The notes: generated by a model from the letters alone, not told the origin. Shown: positions 47,302 through 57,478, counted from the stretch's first letter. The stretch is 57,732 nt of DNA from a bacterium (GCA_030603885.1 JAUVWW010000007.1:1-57732), one strand, 5' to 3'. Translations and numbers: made by a program.

Positions 47302-48570
47302 ATGAAATACTTTATCCAAACCTACGGCTGTCAAATGAATAAGTCCGATTCCGAGAGAATTGCAGGGATGCTGAAGAGTCTCGGATATAAAAAAGCTTCA
47401 TCAGAATGTAAGGCTGATTTGGTAGTACTTAATACTTGTGTAGTCCGTCAATCAGCAGAAAATAGGGTTTATGGAAAATTAAAAAATCTAGAAAAACTTA
47501 AAGTACAAAATCCAAAGCTAAAGGTAGCTGTTATTGGATGTATGGCCAGTCTTTATTCAGAGAAAATAAAAGATAAAGCCGATTTAGTATCTTCTATAGA
47601 AGAATTGCCTAAGTTATCCCAGTTGCTTAAGAATATTGAATATCTAAACCCTGAGAGCGATTACTTACATATTCAACCTTCTTATGGCTCCAAATTTCAC
47701 GCTTATGTTCCCATCATGACTGGCTGCAATAATTTCTGCTCTTATTGTGTAGTCCCTTATGCTCGAGGAAAAGAAAGATCAAGACCAGCCAAAGAAATTA
47801 TCAAAGAAGTTACTAATTTAATCAAAAAAGGATACAAAGCAATTACTTTGGTTGGACAGAATGTAAACTCCTATGGCCATAATTTAGATAAAGAAATAAA
47901 TTTTGCCCAGCTACTTAAGAAAGTAAATAATATAGCAAGCGATTTTTGGGTTTGGTTTGTTACTTCTCATCCCAAAGATATGTCTGATGAACTAATTAAA
48001 GCTATAGCTGAATATGAAAAGGTTTGTCCTTATGTACATTTACCAGTCCAATCAGGAAATAATGTCATTCTCAAAGCTATGAATCGAGGTTATACTCGAG
48101 AGCATTATGTCCATCTTGTTGAAAAAATCAGAAAGGAAATTCCTGAAGTAGCTTTATCTACCGATATTATTGTCGGCTTTCCAGGCGAAACTAAAAAACA
48201 ATTTCAAGACACGGTTAACCTATTTAAAAAAGTAAAATTTGATATGGCTTACATTGCCCAGTACTCGCCTAGACCTAAAACTGCTGCTTATAAATTAAAA
48301 GATAATGTTTCTCCTGGCGAGAAAAAGAAAAGAGAAAAGATTTTGACTGATATATTAAAAGAAACAGCACTGGAGCACAATAAAAAGTTAGTTGAAAAGA
48401 TAGTGGAAATATTAGTAGAAACGGGCAAACGTGGATCTACGCTGATGGGCAAAACTAAGTCTCTCAAGACAGTAAAGTTTGAAAGTGAAAAACACTTATT
48501 AGGCCAAATAGTTAAGGTAAAAATAACTCAAGCTATGTCTTGGGGATTAAAAGGAAAATATGTCAAATAA
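47302..48570 (+). CDS. miaB: tRNA-2-methylthio-N6-dimethylallyladenosine synthase
   Basis: TYGCQMNKSDSERIAGML, MTGCNNFCSYCVVPYARGKERSR, LSTDIIVGFPGET. Confidence 0.95.
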   Translation: MKYFIQTYGCQMNKSDSERIAGMLKSLGYKKASSECKADLVVLNTCVVRQSAENRVYGKLKNLEKLKVQNPKLKVAVIGCMASLYSEKIKDKADLVSSIEELPKLSQLLKNIEYLNPESDYLHIQPSYGSKFHAYVPIMTGCNNFCSYCVVPYARGKERSRPAKEIIKEVTNLIKKGYKAITLVGQNVNSYGHNLDKEINFAQLLKKVNNIASDFWVWFVTSHPKDMSDELIKAIAEYEKVCPYVHLPVQSGNNVILKAMNRGYTREHYVHLVEKIRKEIPEVALSTDIIVGFPGETKKQFQDTVNLFKKVKFDMAYIAQYSPRPKTAAYKLKDNVSPGEKKKREKILTDILKETALEHNKKLVEKIVEILVETGKRGSTLMGKTKSLKTVKFESEKHLLGQIVKVKITQAMSWGLKGKYVK

Positions 48571-49561
48571 AAAACTAAAACTAATTGTTATCCTTGGTCC
48601 CACAGCCTCAGGCAAAACTGAGTTAGCTTTAAAATTAGCTAAAGAATTTTCTGGTTTTATTATCTCAGCTGACTCAAGACAGCCTTATAAGAAAATGGAT
48701 ATTGGAACGGCTAAGCCAACTGGCACGTGGCGCAAAGCTCGTGGCAGGTGGCAAAAGATTTTTGGTAAGAAAAAACTTTATTTTGTTAAGAATGTCCCCC
48801 ACTTCATGATCGATATTGTGAAACCGAATGAAAAATTTACAGTGGCGCAATACCAAGAGGCAGCATATGAGCTTTTGAAACGATATGCCATAAGCCATAA
48901 GCGACATGCCGTTCCCCTTCTCGTTGGTGGTACTGGATTGTACATTAGTGCCATTGTAGGTGGACTTGAGATTCCAAGAGTTCCACCCGACTGGAAATTA
49001 CGAAAAAAATTAGAAAAAGAGATAAGGGAAAAAGGAATAGATAAAGTTTATAAAAAATTACTTAAGCTTGATCCAAAAGCAAAAGAATTTGTCCAACCCA
49101 AAAATCCCAGAAGAATCATCAGGGCTCTAGAAGTATACTTGACTTGTGGCAAAAGGTTTTCAGAATTTAGAAAAAAGAAAAAACCTCCTTTTCAGATGCT
49201 TGAGATAGGTATTAAATTACCCAAGGACGAGCTATACAAACGCATTAATGACCGGGTAGATAAAATGATTAAGAAAGGTCTAGTCGATGAAGTAAAAAAA
49301 CTCCATAAAAAAGGTCTTAGCTGGAAACTCCCTTCCATGTCTGGCATTGGATATAAACAGATCGGTATGTACCTTCGCAAGAAGATCAACTTAGAAGAAG
49401 CTATTCGGTTAATCAAACGTGATACCAGACGTTTCTCAAGAAGACAAATGACTTGGTTTAAAAAAGACAAAAAAATCAAGTGGATAAAACGCCCCGGAGA
49501 AACAAAAAAAGCTTTTATTCAAGCCAAAAAATTGATGAAAAATTTTTTAAAAGATAAGTAA
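48560..49561 (+). CDS. miaA: tRNA dimethylallyltransferase
   Basis: VILGPTASGKTELALKLA, SADSRQPYKKMDIGTAKPT, LLVGGTGLYISAIVGGL. Confidence 0.95.
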   Translation: MSNKKLKLIVILGPTASGKTELALKLAKEFSGFIISADSRQPYKKMDIGTAKPTGTWRKARGRWQKIFGKKKLYFVKNVPHFMIDIVKPNEKFTVAQYQEAAYELLKRYAISHKRHAVPLLVGGTGLYISAIVGGLEIPRVPPDWKLRKKLEKEIREKGIDKVYKKLLKLDPKAKEFVQPKNPRRIIRALEVYLTCGKRFSEFRKKKKPPFQMLEIGIKLPKDELYKRINDRVDKMIKKGLVDEVKKLHKKGLSWKLPSMSGIGYKQIGMYLRKKINLEEAIRLIKRDTRRFSRRQMTWFKKDKKIKWIKRPGETKKAFIQAKKLMKNFLKDK

Positions 49562-49565
49562 GTCC

Positions 49566-49593
49566 TTGACAAATTTAATGTGTATGCTATTGT
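49566..49593 (+). promoter_or_regulatory. sigma70-type promoter
   Basis: TTGACA-N16(ending TATGC)-TATTGT. Confidence 0.55.
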
Positions 49594-49705
49594 TAAAAGC
49601 CGTTTTGAGAAAAGACTTCAACCTCTGAGGTAAGGACAGCTTTTGTTAGCCCTTTCCAAATCGAAAAGCGAAAAAATAAAAAGAAGGTGAAAGATAGGGA
49701 GGAAA

Positions 49706-50137
49706 ATGATGAATATTGATGAAGTTGTAGAAAGAGTTTGGAAAATCTTAATTCCTCTCTTTTGCTTCGGGTTTAATAAAGAAAAAGATGAGGATGGCTT
49801 TATCACGGATTTTATAAAGGCTATAAAGAAAAAATTAGAATCTCCTAATGGTAATGATATCGAAATGCTCTACACTGGAGGATCAGGTATTCCTTGCCAA
49901 TACAAATTTCGGTTTACAACTAATGGAGGAAAAGCCATATTGACTTTTGAAAACATAGAACAAGAACGAACCGACAAAGAAACAACGCCAGAGCAAGAAG
50001 AAAAGAACTTCGCATCATTCATGTACGAATATTCTAAACCATGCGAAGTAAAGAATGAACAAGTTTTCTATACCGAATCCAAAAGCGAAGAGGGGTGGCC
50101 AATCCATCGAACAGAGATTCAATGGTTAAAAACATAA
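49706..50137 (+). CDS. hypothetical protein
   Basis: 143-aa ORF, own promoter and terminator. Confidence 0.65.
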   Translation: MMNIDEVVERVWKILIPLFCFGFNKEKDEDGFITDFIKAIKKKLESPNGNDIEMLYTGGSGIPCQYKFRFTTNGGKAILTFENIEQERTDKETTPEQEEKNFASFMYEYSKPCEVKNEQVFYTESKSEEGWPIHRTEIQWLKT

Positions 50138-50143
50138 GTAAAT

Positions 50144-50176
50144 AGACGGTACCAGTAGAGTCACCGTCTATTTTCA
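50144..50176 (+). terminator. rho-independent terminator
   Basis: AATAGACGGTaccagtagagtcACCGTCTATTttc. Confidence 0.7.
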
Positions 50177-50198
50177 TATACAGAAATTTTTAATTAAA

Positions 50199-50768
50199 TT
50201 ATTCTTTCTTTTTTTCTCTGGCCAAAATTTCATCTATTTTCTTACCAAACATTCCCTCTACTATATCTCGCTTCTCTTTTGCCTTAATTAATTTAACTAC
50301 TAAAGACCATTTATCATAAGAGGGATTTTTTTCCACATCAAGCGTAAATCTTTTGGACATTTTGCCTATATCTTCAAATTTCAAACTTTTACCTAATATC
50401 CCAGGCCTTCTGTCAACCATTTCCGCAGCTTTAATCAGATGTTCTTCCCTCTCTCGAATATACTCTCTTAATCTCTCTTCATGTAAGTCTCTGTTTTTTA
50501 TACCTTCAGGCGAAACAAATTCAAGATGATCCTCAAACTCTTTAATAATTTCTTTCCTATTTCCTTCTGTTTCGGCTTTTTTAAAGTCTTTAGCCGAAAA
50601 ATCTACATGTTGATCTATCTTAAATCTTGTCTCTTCTGTTAGTTTTGGTCCTTCTTCAGTAGCTTCAACACCTTGTTTTCTCATATGTTCGCATTCTGCA
50701 TAATAAGGAGCCCCACATTCCGGGCACCTCATTTCCTCGCCTTTTTCAGAAATTTCTTCTTTAGCCAT
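50199..50768 (-). CDS. hypothetical protein with N-terminal Cys-rich (zinc-ribbon-like) motif
   Basis: MRCPECGAPYYAECEHM; helical remainder. Confidence 0.7.
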   Translation of the reverse strand: MAKEEISEKGEEMRCPECGAPYYAECEHMRKQGVEATEEGPKLTEETRFKIDQHVDFSAKDFKKAETEGNRKEIIKEFEDHLEFVSPEGIKNRDLHEERLREYIREREEHLIKAAEMVDRRPGILGKSLKFEDIGKMSKRFTLDVEKNPSYDKWSLVVKLIKAKEKRDIVEGMFGKKIDEILAREKKKE

Positions 50769-50798
50769 ATATTTTTATATTAATTATTATCTAACTTT

Positions 50799-50827
50799 AT
50801 ATTATCAAATAAAAAATAACTTGTCAA
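50799..50827 (-). promoter_or_regulatory. sigma70-type promoter
   Basis: TTGACA-N17-TAATAT on minus strand. Confidence 0.6.
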
Positions 50828-50830
50828 TAG

Positions 50831-52336
50831 CTAGCTAAGTTTTTCTTTCAAGATATCAGCCACTATTTTTGGATTGGCTTTTCCCTTTGTTTCTTTCATC
50901 ACTTGACCCACTAAAAACTGCAGGGCTTGCTCCTTGCCTTTTTTATAATCTTCTTGAGGTTTAGGATTAGCTTTAATGACTTTTTCTACAATTTTATCTA
51001 ATTCTCCTTTATCTGAAACCTGCTTTAGATTTTTTTCATCAATAACATGTGAGGGATCAGCTCCTCGATTAAACATTTCTGCAAAGACAATCTTGGCTGC
51101 TGGGCCTGAGATTTCTTCTTTATAAATATAAGTAACAAATTCGGCAAAGTTTTCTGGAGTAATTCTGCATTGCTCCATGCCTATCTTTTCCTCACTCAAA
51201 TGTTTAAATAGGTCCCTCACTATCCAAGAGGCAGTCAATTTTCTTAATTTTTTGATACCCTCTTCAATCTTCTTTTCCTTTTCTCCAAGACTAGATAGCC
51301 ATTCTCTCAGCTCCGAAAGAACACCCTCATAAAATTCGCCAATAAGTCTGTCTGAGGCAATCATCTTGGCTTCGGGAAAACCTAACTCATACTGCTTGAT
51401 TAATCTCTCTCTTTTTTGATGAGGCAACTCTGGAAGCTTAAGTTTAATTTCCTTAACATAATCCTTGGTAAATTCAAGAGGAGGTAGATCTGGTTCTGGA
51501 AAATACCTATAGTCTGAGACTTCTTCTTTAACTCTCATCTCATAGCTTATTTGTTTAGCATCATCCCAACCGCGAGTCGAAGGCTCTTTAGGTGGCTTTC
51601 CCCCATTCCATAATTTTGTCTGTCTTTCAATCTCATACTCCAAAGCCTTCTCTACTGCTCTAAACGAATTAAGATTTTTAATTTCTGTCTTGGCTGACAG
51701 TGTCTCTTTTCCTTCGGGCTTTAAAGAAATGTTGGCATCGCATCTAAGCTGTCCTTTTTCCATGTCACAATTTGAAACATCAAGATATCTAAAAATATCC
51801 CTTAGTTCTTGCATAGAAATCTTGGCTCCCAAAGAGGATCTTAAATCAGGTTCTGTAACGATTTCCAAAAGAGGAGTTCCGGCTCGATTAAAGTCAACAA
51901 GAGAAAACTTAGTGGTTGGATCATGTACTAGTTTAGCTGCATCTTCCTCTAAGTGAACTCTTTTAATTTGGACTTTTCTTTGAACTAATTTCTTATTTTT
52001 GTCTAAATATTCCAAGATTAGTTGGCCATTGATACCAATAGGCTTGTCGTACTGGGAAATCTGATATCCTTTGGGAAGATCAGGATAAAAATAATTTTTT
52101 CGATCGAATTTAGAAAAAGAGGGAATCTTACAACCCAAAGCCAAAGCAGATAAAACAGCCCAATCTATAGCTTGAGTATTAGTCACTGGCAAAACTCCTG
52201 GCTGTCCCATGCATACAGGACAGACATTAGTATTTGGCTCTATGTCCTCCGAGACATTATCACAAGTACAGAACATCTTTGATTTTGTTTTTAATTGGAT
52301 GTGGATTTCTAGACCAATGATGGGCTGGTACTCCAT
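50831..52336 (-). CDS. gatB: Asp/Glu-tRNA amidotransferase subunit B
   Basis: YQPIIGLEIHIQLKTKSKMFC, NVCPVCMGQPGVLPV, DFNRAGTPLLEIVTEPD; start refined to MEYQP. Confidence 0.96.
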   Translation of the reverse strand: MEYQPIIGLEIHIQLKTKSKMFCTCDNVSEDIEPNTNVCPVCMGQPGVLPVTNTQAIDWAVLSALALGCKIPSFSKFDRKNYFYPDLPKGYQISQYDKPIGINGQLILEYLDKNKKLVQRKVQIKRVHLEEDAAKLVHDPTTKFSLVDFNRAGTPLLEIVTEPDLRSSLGAKISMQELRDIFRYLDVSNCDMEKGQLRCDANISLKPEGKETLSAKTEIKNLNSFRAVEKALEYEIERQTKLWNGGKPPKEPSTRGWDDAKQISYEMRVKEEVSDYRYFPEPDLPPLEFTKDYVKEIKLKLPELPHQKRERLIKQYELGFPEAKMIASDRLIGEFYEGVLSELREWLSSLGEKEKKIEEGIKKLRKLTASWIVRDLFKHLSEEKIGMEQCRITPENFAEFVTYIYKEEISGPAAKIVFAEMFNRGADPSHVIDEKNLKQVSDKGELDKIVEKVIKANPKPQEDYKKGKEQALQFLVGQVMKETKGKANPKIVADILKEKLS

Positions 52337-52347
52337 GGATTTAGTAT

Positions 52348-53001
52348 TTAAATAATTTTCTCTACTTCTTTCCATGCTTCTTCAGCAATCTCTTTCTTAG
52401 AAAATATTTTGGTATCTTGGGCACATTTTATCATCTTCCAATTTTTGTATTTTTTAGCCAAAGATTTAGCTTGGGCTTCCACTTTTTTAAAATAATTAAT
52501 ATCGAATTTATGGTCGGCTTGTCTTTTTCTTTTCTTTTTCCAACTTACGATAACTTTCAAGGGAACATACAGATATAAAACTAGATTAGGACGAGGAAGC
52601 TTGTCAAGATCATATTCTAGTTTATCTAGCCAAGCCAGGTATTTTTCTCTTTCTTTCCTGGAAGTTACCTTTGTTGTTTGATGAATTTTATTAGCCGAAA
52701 CATACCTATCGGCTATAATAATTTTGCCTTGCTTAAGCCATTTTATTAGCTTGTCCTTAACTAACAACCGGTCATGAGCATACAAAAGAGAAACTAAATA
52801 TGGATTAATTTTATGGGGACTACCAAATTCTCCCCTCAAGTATCTTGAAATCATTTTACCATAAAAAGAATTGTATTGGGGAAAAGCAATGGTAGTAATT
52901 TTTTTACCCTCTTTTTTAAGTCTATTTACCAAAAGTTTGGTCTGAGTTGCCTTTCCAGAGCTATCTGAACCATCGATGACAATTAATTTACCTTTTTTCA
53001 T
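52348..53001 (-). CDS. tmk: thymidylate kinase
   Basis: GKLIVIDGSDSSGKATQTKLL, IIADRYVSANKIHQ; start refined to MKKGKL. Confidence 0.88.
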   Translation of the reverse strand: MKKGKLIVIDGSDSSGKATQTKLLVNRLKKEGKKITTIAFPQYNSFYGKMISRYLRGEFGSPHKINPYLVSLLYAHDRLLVKDKLIKWLKQGKIIIADRYVSANKIHQTTKVTSRKEREKYLAWLDKLEYDLDKLPRPNLVLYLYVPLKVIVSWKKKRKRQADHKFDINYFKKVEAQAKSLAKKYKNWKMIKCAQDTKIFSKKEIAEEAWKEVEKII

Positions 53002-53534
53002 GTTATTAATCTTCTCCAATTTCTCTTATAATATTCAAATTTTTTATCAAAGATCCCTTTAGGGGTTATCTTAATTCCTAAACTTTTAAGTTTTTCTTTT
53101 AGAAAGTTATGAATTTCATCCTTATTTCTCTTATTCTCCATGACTTCTAGTTCTATTATATACCCATAGCCTTTAGTATTATCAAGCAGTACTTTAACTT
53201 TATTCCATTTATACTCTTTTCTCTTCCTGTGCCATCTAATTTCTACAGTGAATCCTAGAGCTTCTAATATTTTTTCTAAATTTTTAAAATCTTCTCTCTT
53301 ACATTCTATCTCGATTTCCTGTCTATGTTTATCATGGATCTTTCCCCCTTTGACAATAAGATAAGAGGTTTCATTGTCTTTCCTTATCCTTAGGTTCCCA
53401 TCTGGATCGAAATAAACTGTCTCATCGTTAACCTCCCTTAAAAATTTAGCATTTTCATCCATGAATTCAACTAATCTGCCATATTCCTTTTTATCTATAA
53501 AACTTCTAGCTTCTATTTCTATATCTCTAACCAT
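52998..53534 (-). CDS. CYTH-domain protein (class IV adenylate cyclase / triphosphatase-like)
   Basis: DIEIEARSFI, LRIRKDNETSYLIVKGG, EIEIECKRED, ELEVMENKR. Confidence 0.8.
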   Translation of the reverse strand: MVRDIEIEARSFIDKKEYGRLVEFMDENAKFLREVNDETVYFDPDGNLRIRKDNETSYLIVKGGKIHDKHRQEIEIECKREDFKNLEKILEALGFTVEIRWHRKRKEYKWNKVKVLLDNTKGYGYIIELEVMENKRNKDEIHNFLKEKLKSLGIKITPKGIFDKKFEYYKRNWRRLIT

Positions 53535-53537
53535 ATA

Positions 53538-54923
53538 TTAACTTAGATCTACCAAGATATACTTAGCTAAGAGTGGATGCTTTTCTTTGATAAGCTGGTA
53601 AATCTTCTGAGCTACTCTTCTATAAGAAATATGTCCTTTTGGGCTTGAGCGTAGTTTTATAAAATGAAAAAGTTCTCTCAGATTCCAAGTGATGAGTACT
53701 CGCTTTTTATAAGCCAAAGGAACAACATATTGAGCTTCCTTGGGAAATTTTTTGTAAACTTCTTTATATGTATAGTGGGCCTTTTCCATACATTCCACAA
53801 AATCATTTTTCAAACCAGACTCCGAGATTTCATCTGGCATATTGTAGCCAAGATCACAGGAAATATCTTGATTTGTCTGGGTACAGATACGATGACGCTG
53901 AATGTCTCGAAAGGCACCATAGTCAATAAGGATATCGAAAGTATAATATGTATGCTCAAACTCTCTAATAGGCCAATCATGCTCCCCCATTCTCTTTAAA
54001 GCTTCGTCTACTATCTTTTCTTTTTCTTGAGGAGACATTTCTAATACTCTCTTTCTAATCTGTTTATATGGATGTTTAGAAAAGCGATATAACAAGCCAC
54101 AAATTATTCTATCTTCTGCATCTTCATCGTAGGCTACTAATCTGACATTGTCTACATCTTCAACTTTATCAAATTCTAAAAATTCATTAGCCACCTTTAG
54201 TACAGCCTTACCAGCCTCTACTAAATAATCATTTCTGTCAGCGTATTTCACCAGAGTAGGAGTAATCTCTAAACTTACTTTTTTAACCTCCTGCCCTATC
54301 TCATTCATCTCATCCAAAGGGTGAGAGAGTAGCTTTCTAATAGCATGTTCTAGAACTCTGGCATTGATAGTCATGCCTAAATTGGTCAAGGTAGCAGTGG
54401 GCAATATGTATCTTACAATATCGCAAGCCTTAGCCTTGCATATGGTTTCATACATCTTCAAAGGTGTGTCTTTTGTTTTTGGCTCTCTCTTTTTAACAAA
54501 TTCTTGAATTTTAGGAGTTAGCTTAAGATAGGTGTCAAAAAGATGACTTAGAGTGTCTTGATATAAATCTGCTAAAGATGAATCTATTATCTTTTTAGGA
54601 CTATAAAAAGAATCTCGATCAAAAATCTGATAGCGGGTTGATTTTTCTGTATAGGAAGCTAAGCGGTTATCTTCGACAACTTTAGTAGCTAAGATAGAAA
54701 CATTTTCTAAAGCTAAGCTTAATACAGCATGCTCAGCTACCGAAGAGTGACCATAGCCTACCACCCATTTTTCATGAAATTGAGAAGATTTTTCTTCTGT
54801 TAATTCCTTGGCAATTTCTAAAAAAGATTTTGGAGAGCGACTACATTTGGCAAAAGTGACTGCTCTTACCTCGGGAGGTAAGTCTATTAAAGGATAAATT
54901 TTTCTTTTTTTATCTGAAGACAT
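53538..54923 (-). CDS. tandem ThyX-like (FAD-dependent thymidylate synthase family) protein
   Basis: WVVGYGHSSVAEHAVLSLALENVSILATKVVEDNRLASYTEKSTRYQ; IQRHRICTQTNQDISCDLGY; WNLRELFHFIKLRSSPKGHISYRRVAQKI. Confidence 0.85.
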   Translation of the reverse strand: MSSDKKRKIYPLIDLPPEVRAVTFAKCSRSPKSFLEIAKELTEEKSSQFHEKWVVGYGHSSVAEHAVLSLALENVSILATKVVEDNRLASYTEKSTRYQIFDRDSFYSPKKIIDSSLADLYQDTLSHLFDTYLKLTPKIQEFVKKREPKTKDTPLKMYETICKAKACDIVRYILPTATLTNLGMTINARVLEHAIRKLLSHPLDEMNEIGQEVKKVSLEITPTLVKYADRNDYLVEAGKAVLKVANEFLEFDKVEDVDNVRLVAYDEDAEDRIICGLLYRFSKHPYKQIRKRVLEMSPQEKEKIVDEALKRMGEHDWPIREFEHTYYTFDILIDYGAFRDIQRHRICTQTNQDISCDLGYNMPDEISESGLKNDFVECMEKAHYTYKEVYKKFPKEAQYVVPLAYKKRVLITWNLRELFHFIKLRSSPKGHISYRRVAQKIYQLIKEKHPLLAKYILVDLS

Positions 54924-55512
54924 TAGTTAATATTAACTGTTTGCAAACAATCCTAGACCATTTTTCCATACTTTTGTAATATCTATCTAAATCTCCAATG
55001 TTTACAAACTGACCAGCTAATTTATTTTTTTCATTTATTTCAACCTCTGGGTTAATAACTTCTGTTCTAAAGACCAATCCTAGATGATCCAAGCCAACAG
55101 AATCACTTTCGTCATTTAATAAAGCGATTAATTTGAATGATTCTATTCCTTTACATTTTACTTCTTCAGAAAATTCTCTCTTCATTCCTTGGTAGATAGG
55201 ATCACCCTTTGTGACATCTTCAAAATTAATATGACCCCCAATTCCTACACTGTATCTAGCGTAAAGCCTTTCCTCTGCACCCTGATCTATTCTTTGGAAA
55301 AGAAAAACTCTATCCTTATGGAATATTAGAACATAAGGAATTAATTGTTTATAAAAAGGATTATGTTCAACTAAATTTCTTTTACAAAATTCGTAGTTTT
55401 TTAGAAAAATTCGATAATAGTCTCTAAGATTATCCTTTTTCACTCCCTGAAATACGCCTAGTTTTTCAAATACCTTTTTCTTAATAACTAGAATTTTTTC
55501 TTGTGGATCCAT
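54910..55512 (-). CDS. Nudix-like hydrolase
   Basis: YSVGIGGHINFEDVTKGDPIYQGMKREFSEEV; start refined to MDPQEK. Confidence 0.75.
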   Translation of the reverse strand: MDPQEKILVIKKKVFEKLGVFQGVKKDNLRDYYRIFLKNYEFCKRNLVEHNPFYKQLIPYVLIFHKDRVFLFQRIDQGAEERLYARYSVGIGGHINFEDVTKGDPIYQGMKREFSEEVKCKGIESFKLIALLNDESDSVGLDHLGLVFRTEVINPEVEINEKNKLAGQFVNIGDLDRYYKSMEKWSRIVCKQLILTNVFR

Positions 55513-55546
55513 GGATAGTAGCCTTATCAATTTACCATGTTGCTAA

Positions 55547-56179
55547 TCATACTTTTACCCTCATCCCTGGTCCCATGGTTGAAGCTAATGTAATATTTTC
55601 TATATATTCTCCCTTGACCCCTTTGGGCCTAGCCTTGATAATTGCCTCATATAAAGTCCCAAAATTTTCGATCAATTTCTTATCGGAAAAGCTTATTTTG
55701 CCAATTACTTGATGAATAATACCATAAGCATCTGCCCTAAAGGCAGCTTTTCCTTTCTTAAGCTCAGTTACAGCTTTAGCTATATCTTGAGTAACTGTAC
55801 CATCTTTTGGATTAGGCATCAGGCCTCTTGGACCTAGAACCTTTCCAGCCTTAGCTAAATCTTTCATCATATCTGGTGTAGCTAAAGCAATATCAAAATC
55901 ACACTTTCCAGATTTTAAAATCTTATCAACCAGCTCTTTTCCTCCAACTAAATCAGTTCCCGCCTCCTTAGCTTCTTTAACCTTAGTTGTAAATACCGCC
56001 ACTCTTATGGTTTTACCTGTTCCATGAGGCAAAGCCACAGACCCTCTAACCTGCTGATCAGACTCAGAAGGATTAATGCCTAATCTAAAATGGGCCTCGA
56101 CAGAGGCATCAAACTTCTCTTTGGAGGCCTTTTTAACTTGCTTGATAGCTTCTTCTAGTGGATAAACTTTTGGTTCCAT
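55547..56179 (-). CDS. rplA: 50S ribosomal protein L1
   Basis: VRGSVALPHGTGKTIRVAVF, LGPRGLMPNPKDGTV; start refined to MEPKVYP. Confidence 0.96.
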   Translation of the reverse strand: MEPKVYPLEEAIKQVKKASKEKFDASVEAHFRLGINPSESDQQVRGSVALPHGTGKTIRVAVFTTKVKEAKEAGTDLVGGKELVDKILKSGKCDFDIALATPDMMKDLAKAGKVLGPRGLMPNPKDGTVTQDIAKAVTELKKGKAAFRADAYGIIHQVIGKISFSDKKLIENFGTLYEAIIKARPKGVKGEYIENITLASTMGPGMRVKV

Positions 56180-56192
56180 AATATTTTCGTGC

Positions 56193-56621
56193 TTAGGATT
56201 TTTCAACTTCCACTCCCATGCTTCGAGCTGTACCTTCCACAACCCTCATAGCTGCTTCAATGTCTTTGACATGCAGATCTGGCATTTTTTTCTCTACAAT
56301 CTGCCTTACTTGTTTTTTAGTTAGCTTTCCTACTTTTTCCTTTGGAGGGGCACCGGCACCTTTTTCAATTCCAGCCATCTTTTTAATTAGAGAAGCCACT
56401 GGAGGTGTCTTAATTACAAAATCAAAACTTCTGTCTTCAAAGACAGTTATTTCTACTGGAATAATATCCCCAGTTTTATCTTTGGTAGCCTCATTGAATT
56501 TAGTACAAAAATCCTGAATATTTAGTCCGTGTTGGCCTAAAGCTGGACCAATCGGTGGAGCAGGGTTTGCTTTTCCTGCGGGTATCTGAAGTTTTATTAC
56601 TGTTTTAATTGGTTTTGCCAT
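56193..56621 (-). CDS. rplK: 50S ribosomal protein L11
   Basis: [33 protein letters not shown]. Confidence 0.97.
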   Translation of the reverse strand: MAKPIKTVIKLQIPAGKANPAPPIGPALGQHGLNIQDFCTKFNEATKDKTGDIIPVEITVFEDRSFDFVIKTPPVASLIKKMAGIEKGAGAPPKEKVGKLTKKQVRQIVEKKMPDLHVKDIEAAMRVVEGTARSMGVEVEKS

Positions 56622-56636
56622 AAAATTAGGCTGATA

Positions 56637-57182
56637 TTATATTTTCTTGACTTGCAAAAAATCCAATTCGACCGGGGTTTCTCTGCCAAACATATTAACC
56701 AGTACTTTAATCTTTCCTTTTGCTTCATCTACAGCGGATATCTTGCCATCAAAATTCTTAAAGGGACCATCAGTGATCTTAACAGCATCACCAACTACCA
56801 CATCTATCTTATACTTAGGTTCTTCTATCCCCATCCGTTTCCTCAAAGCCTTAAACTCTTCCCCTGATATAGAGGTGGGAATAGTTCCTGAACCTATAAA
56901 ACCAGTAACATTAGGAGTATTTCGAACAACATACCAAGAATCATCGGTAACAATCATTTCTACTAGAACATAACCAGGATATATTTTTTCTTCTACCGTA
57001 TATCGCTTACCACCTCTAATCTTAATCCTCTTCTCTTTTGGAACTAGAACCTGAAATATCTTATCTTCCATACCCATAGATTCAATTCTCTGCTTCAAGT
57101 TCGTGGCTACGTTTTCCTCATAACCAGAATAGGTATGTAATACATACCAGGCACGTTTTCCTTTTACTGCTTGTTGGGGCAT
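56637..57182 (-). CDS. nusG: transcription antitermination protein NusG
   Basis: RAWYVLHTYSGYEENVATNLKQRIES, VRNTPNVTGFIG, KOW motif. Confidence 0.97.
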   Translation of the reverse strand: MPQQAVKGKRAWYVLHTYSGYEENVATNLKQRIESMGMEDKIFQVLVPKEKRIKIRGGKRYTVEEKIYPGYVLVEMIVTDDSWYVVRNTPNVTGFIGSGTIPTSISGEEFKALRKRMGIEEPKYKIDVVVGDAVKITDGPFKNFDGKISAVDEAKGKIKVLVNMFGRETPVELDFLQVKKI

Positions 57183-57190
57183 GATAAAAA

Positions 57191-57391
57191 TTATTGAATG
57201 ATGTTTCTTATTCCTAAAGAAAATAAAAAATCAAGAAGGCCAAGAAAGATAGCAGTGGCTACTGAGACCCCAATCACAATCAGAGTAAATTTCTTTATCT
57301 CAGACCTTTTAGGCCAAACTACTTTTTTAAGCTCAATCCTTGCTTCTTTGATAAAATTTATTACTTTATTGTCAATCAAACTAAAAGCCAT
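57191..57391 (-). CDS. secE: preprotein translocase subunit SecE
   Basis: FIKEARIELKKVVWPKRSEIKKFTLIVIGVSVATAIFLGLLDFLF. Confidence 0.93.
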   Translation of the reverse strand: MAFSLIDNKVINFIKEARIELKKVVWPKRSEIKKFTLIVIGVSVATAIFLGLLDFLFSLGIRNIIQ

Positions 57392-57478
57392 AATTTAGTG
57401 CTATTAAAAAATCTAGCCTAAGCTAGTCTTAATATATAATAAGATATTCTAAAAAATAATGCAAATATTCACAAGTCT

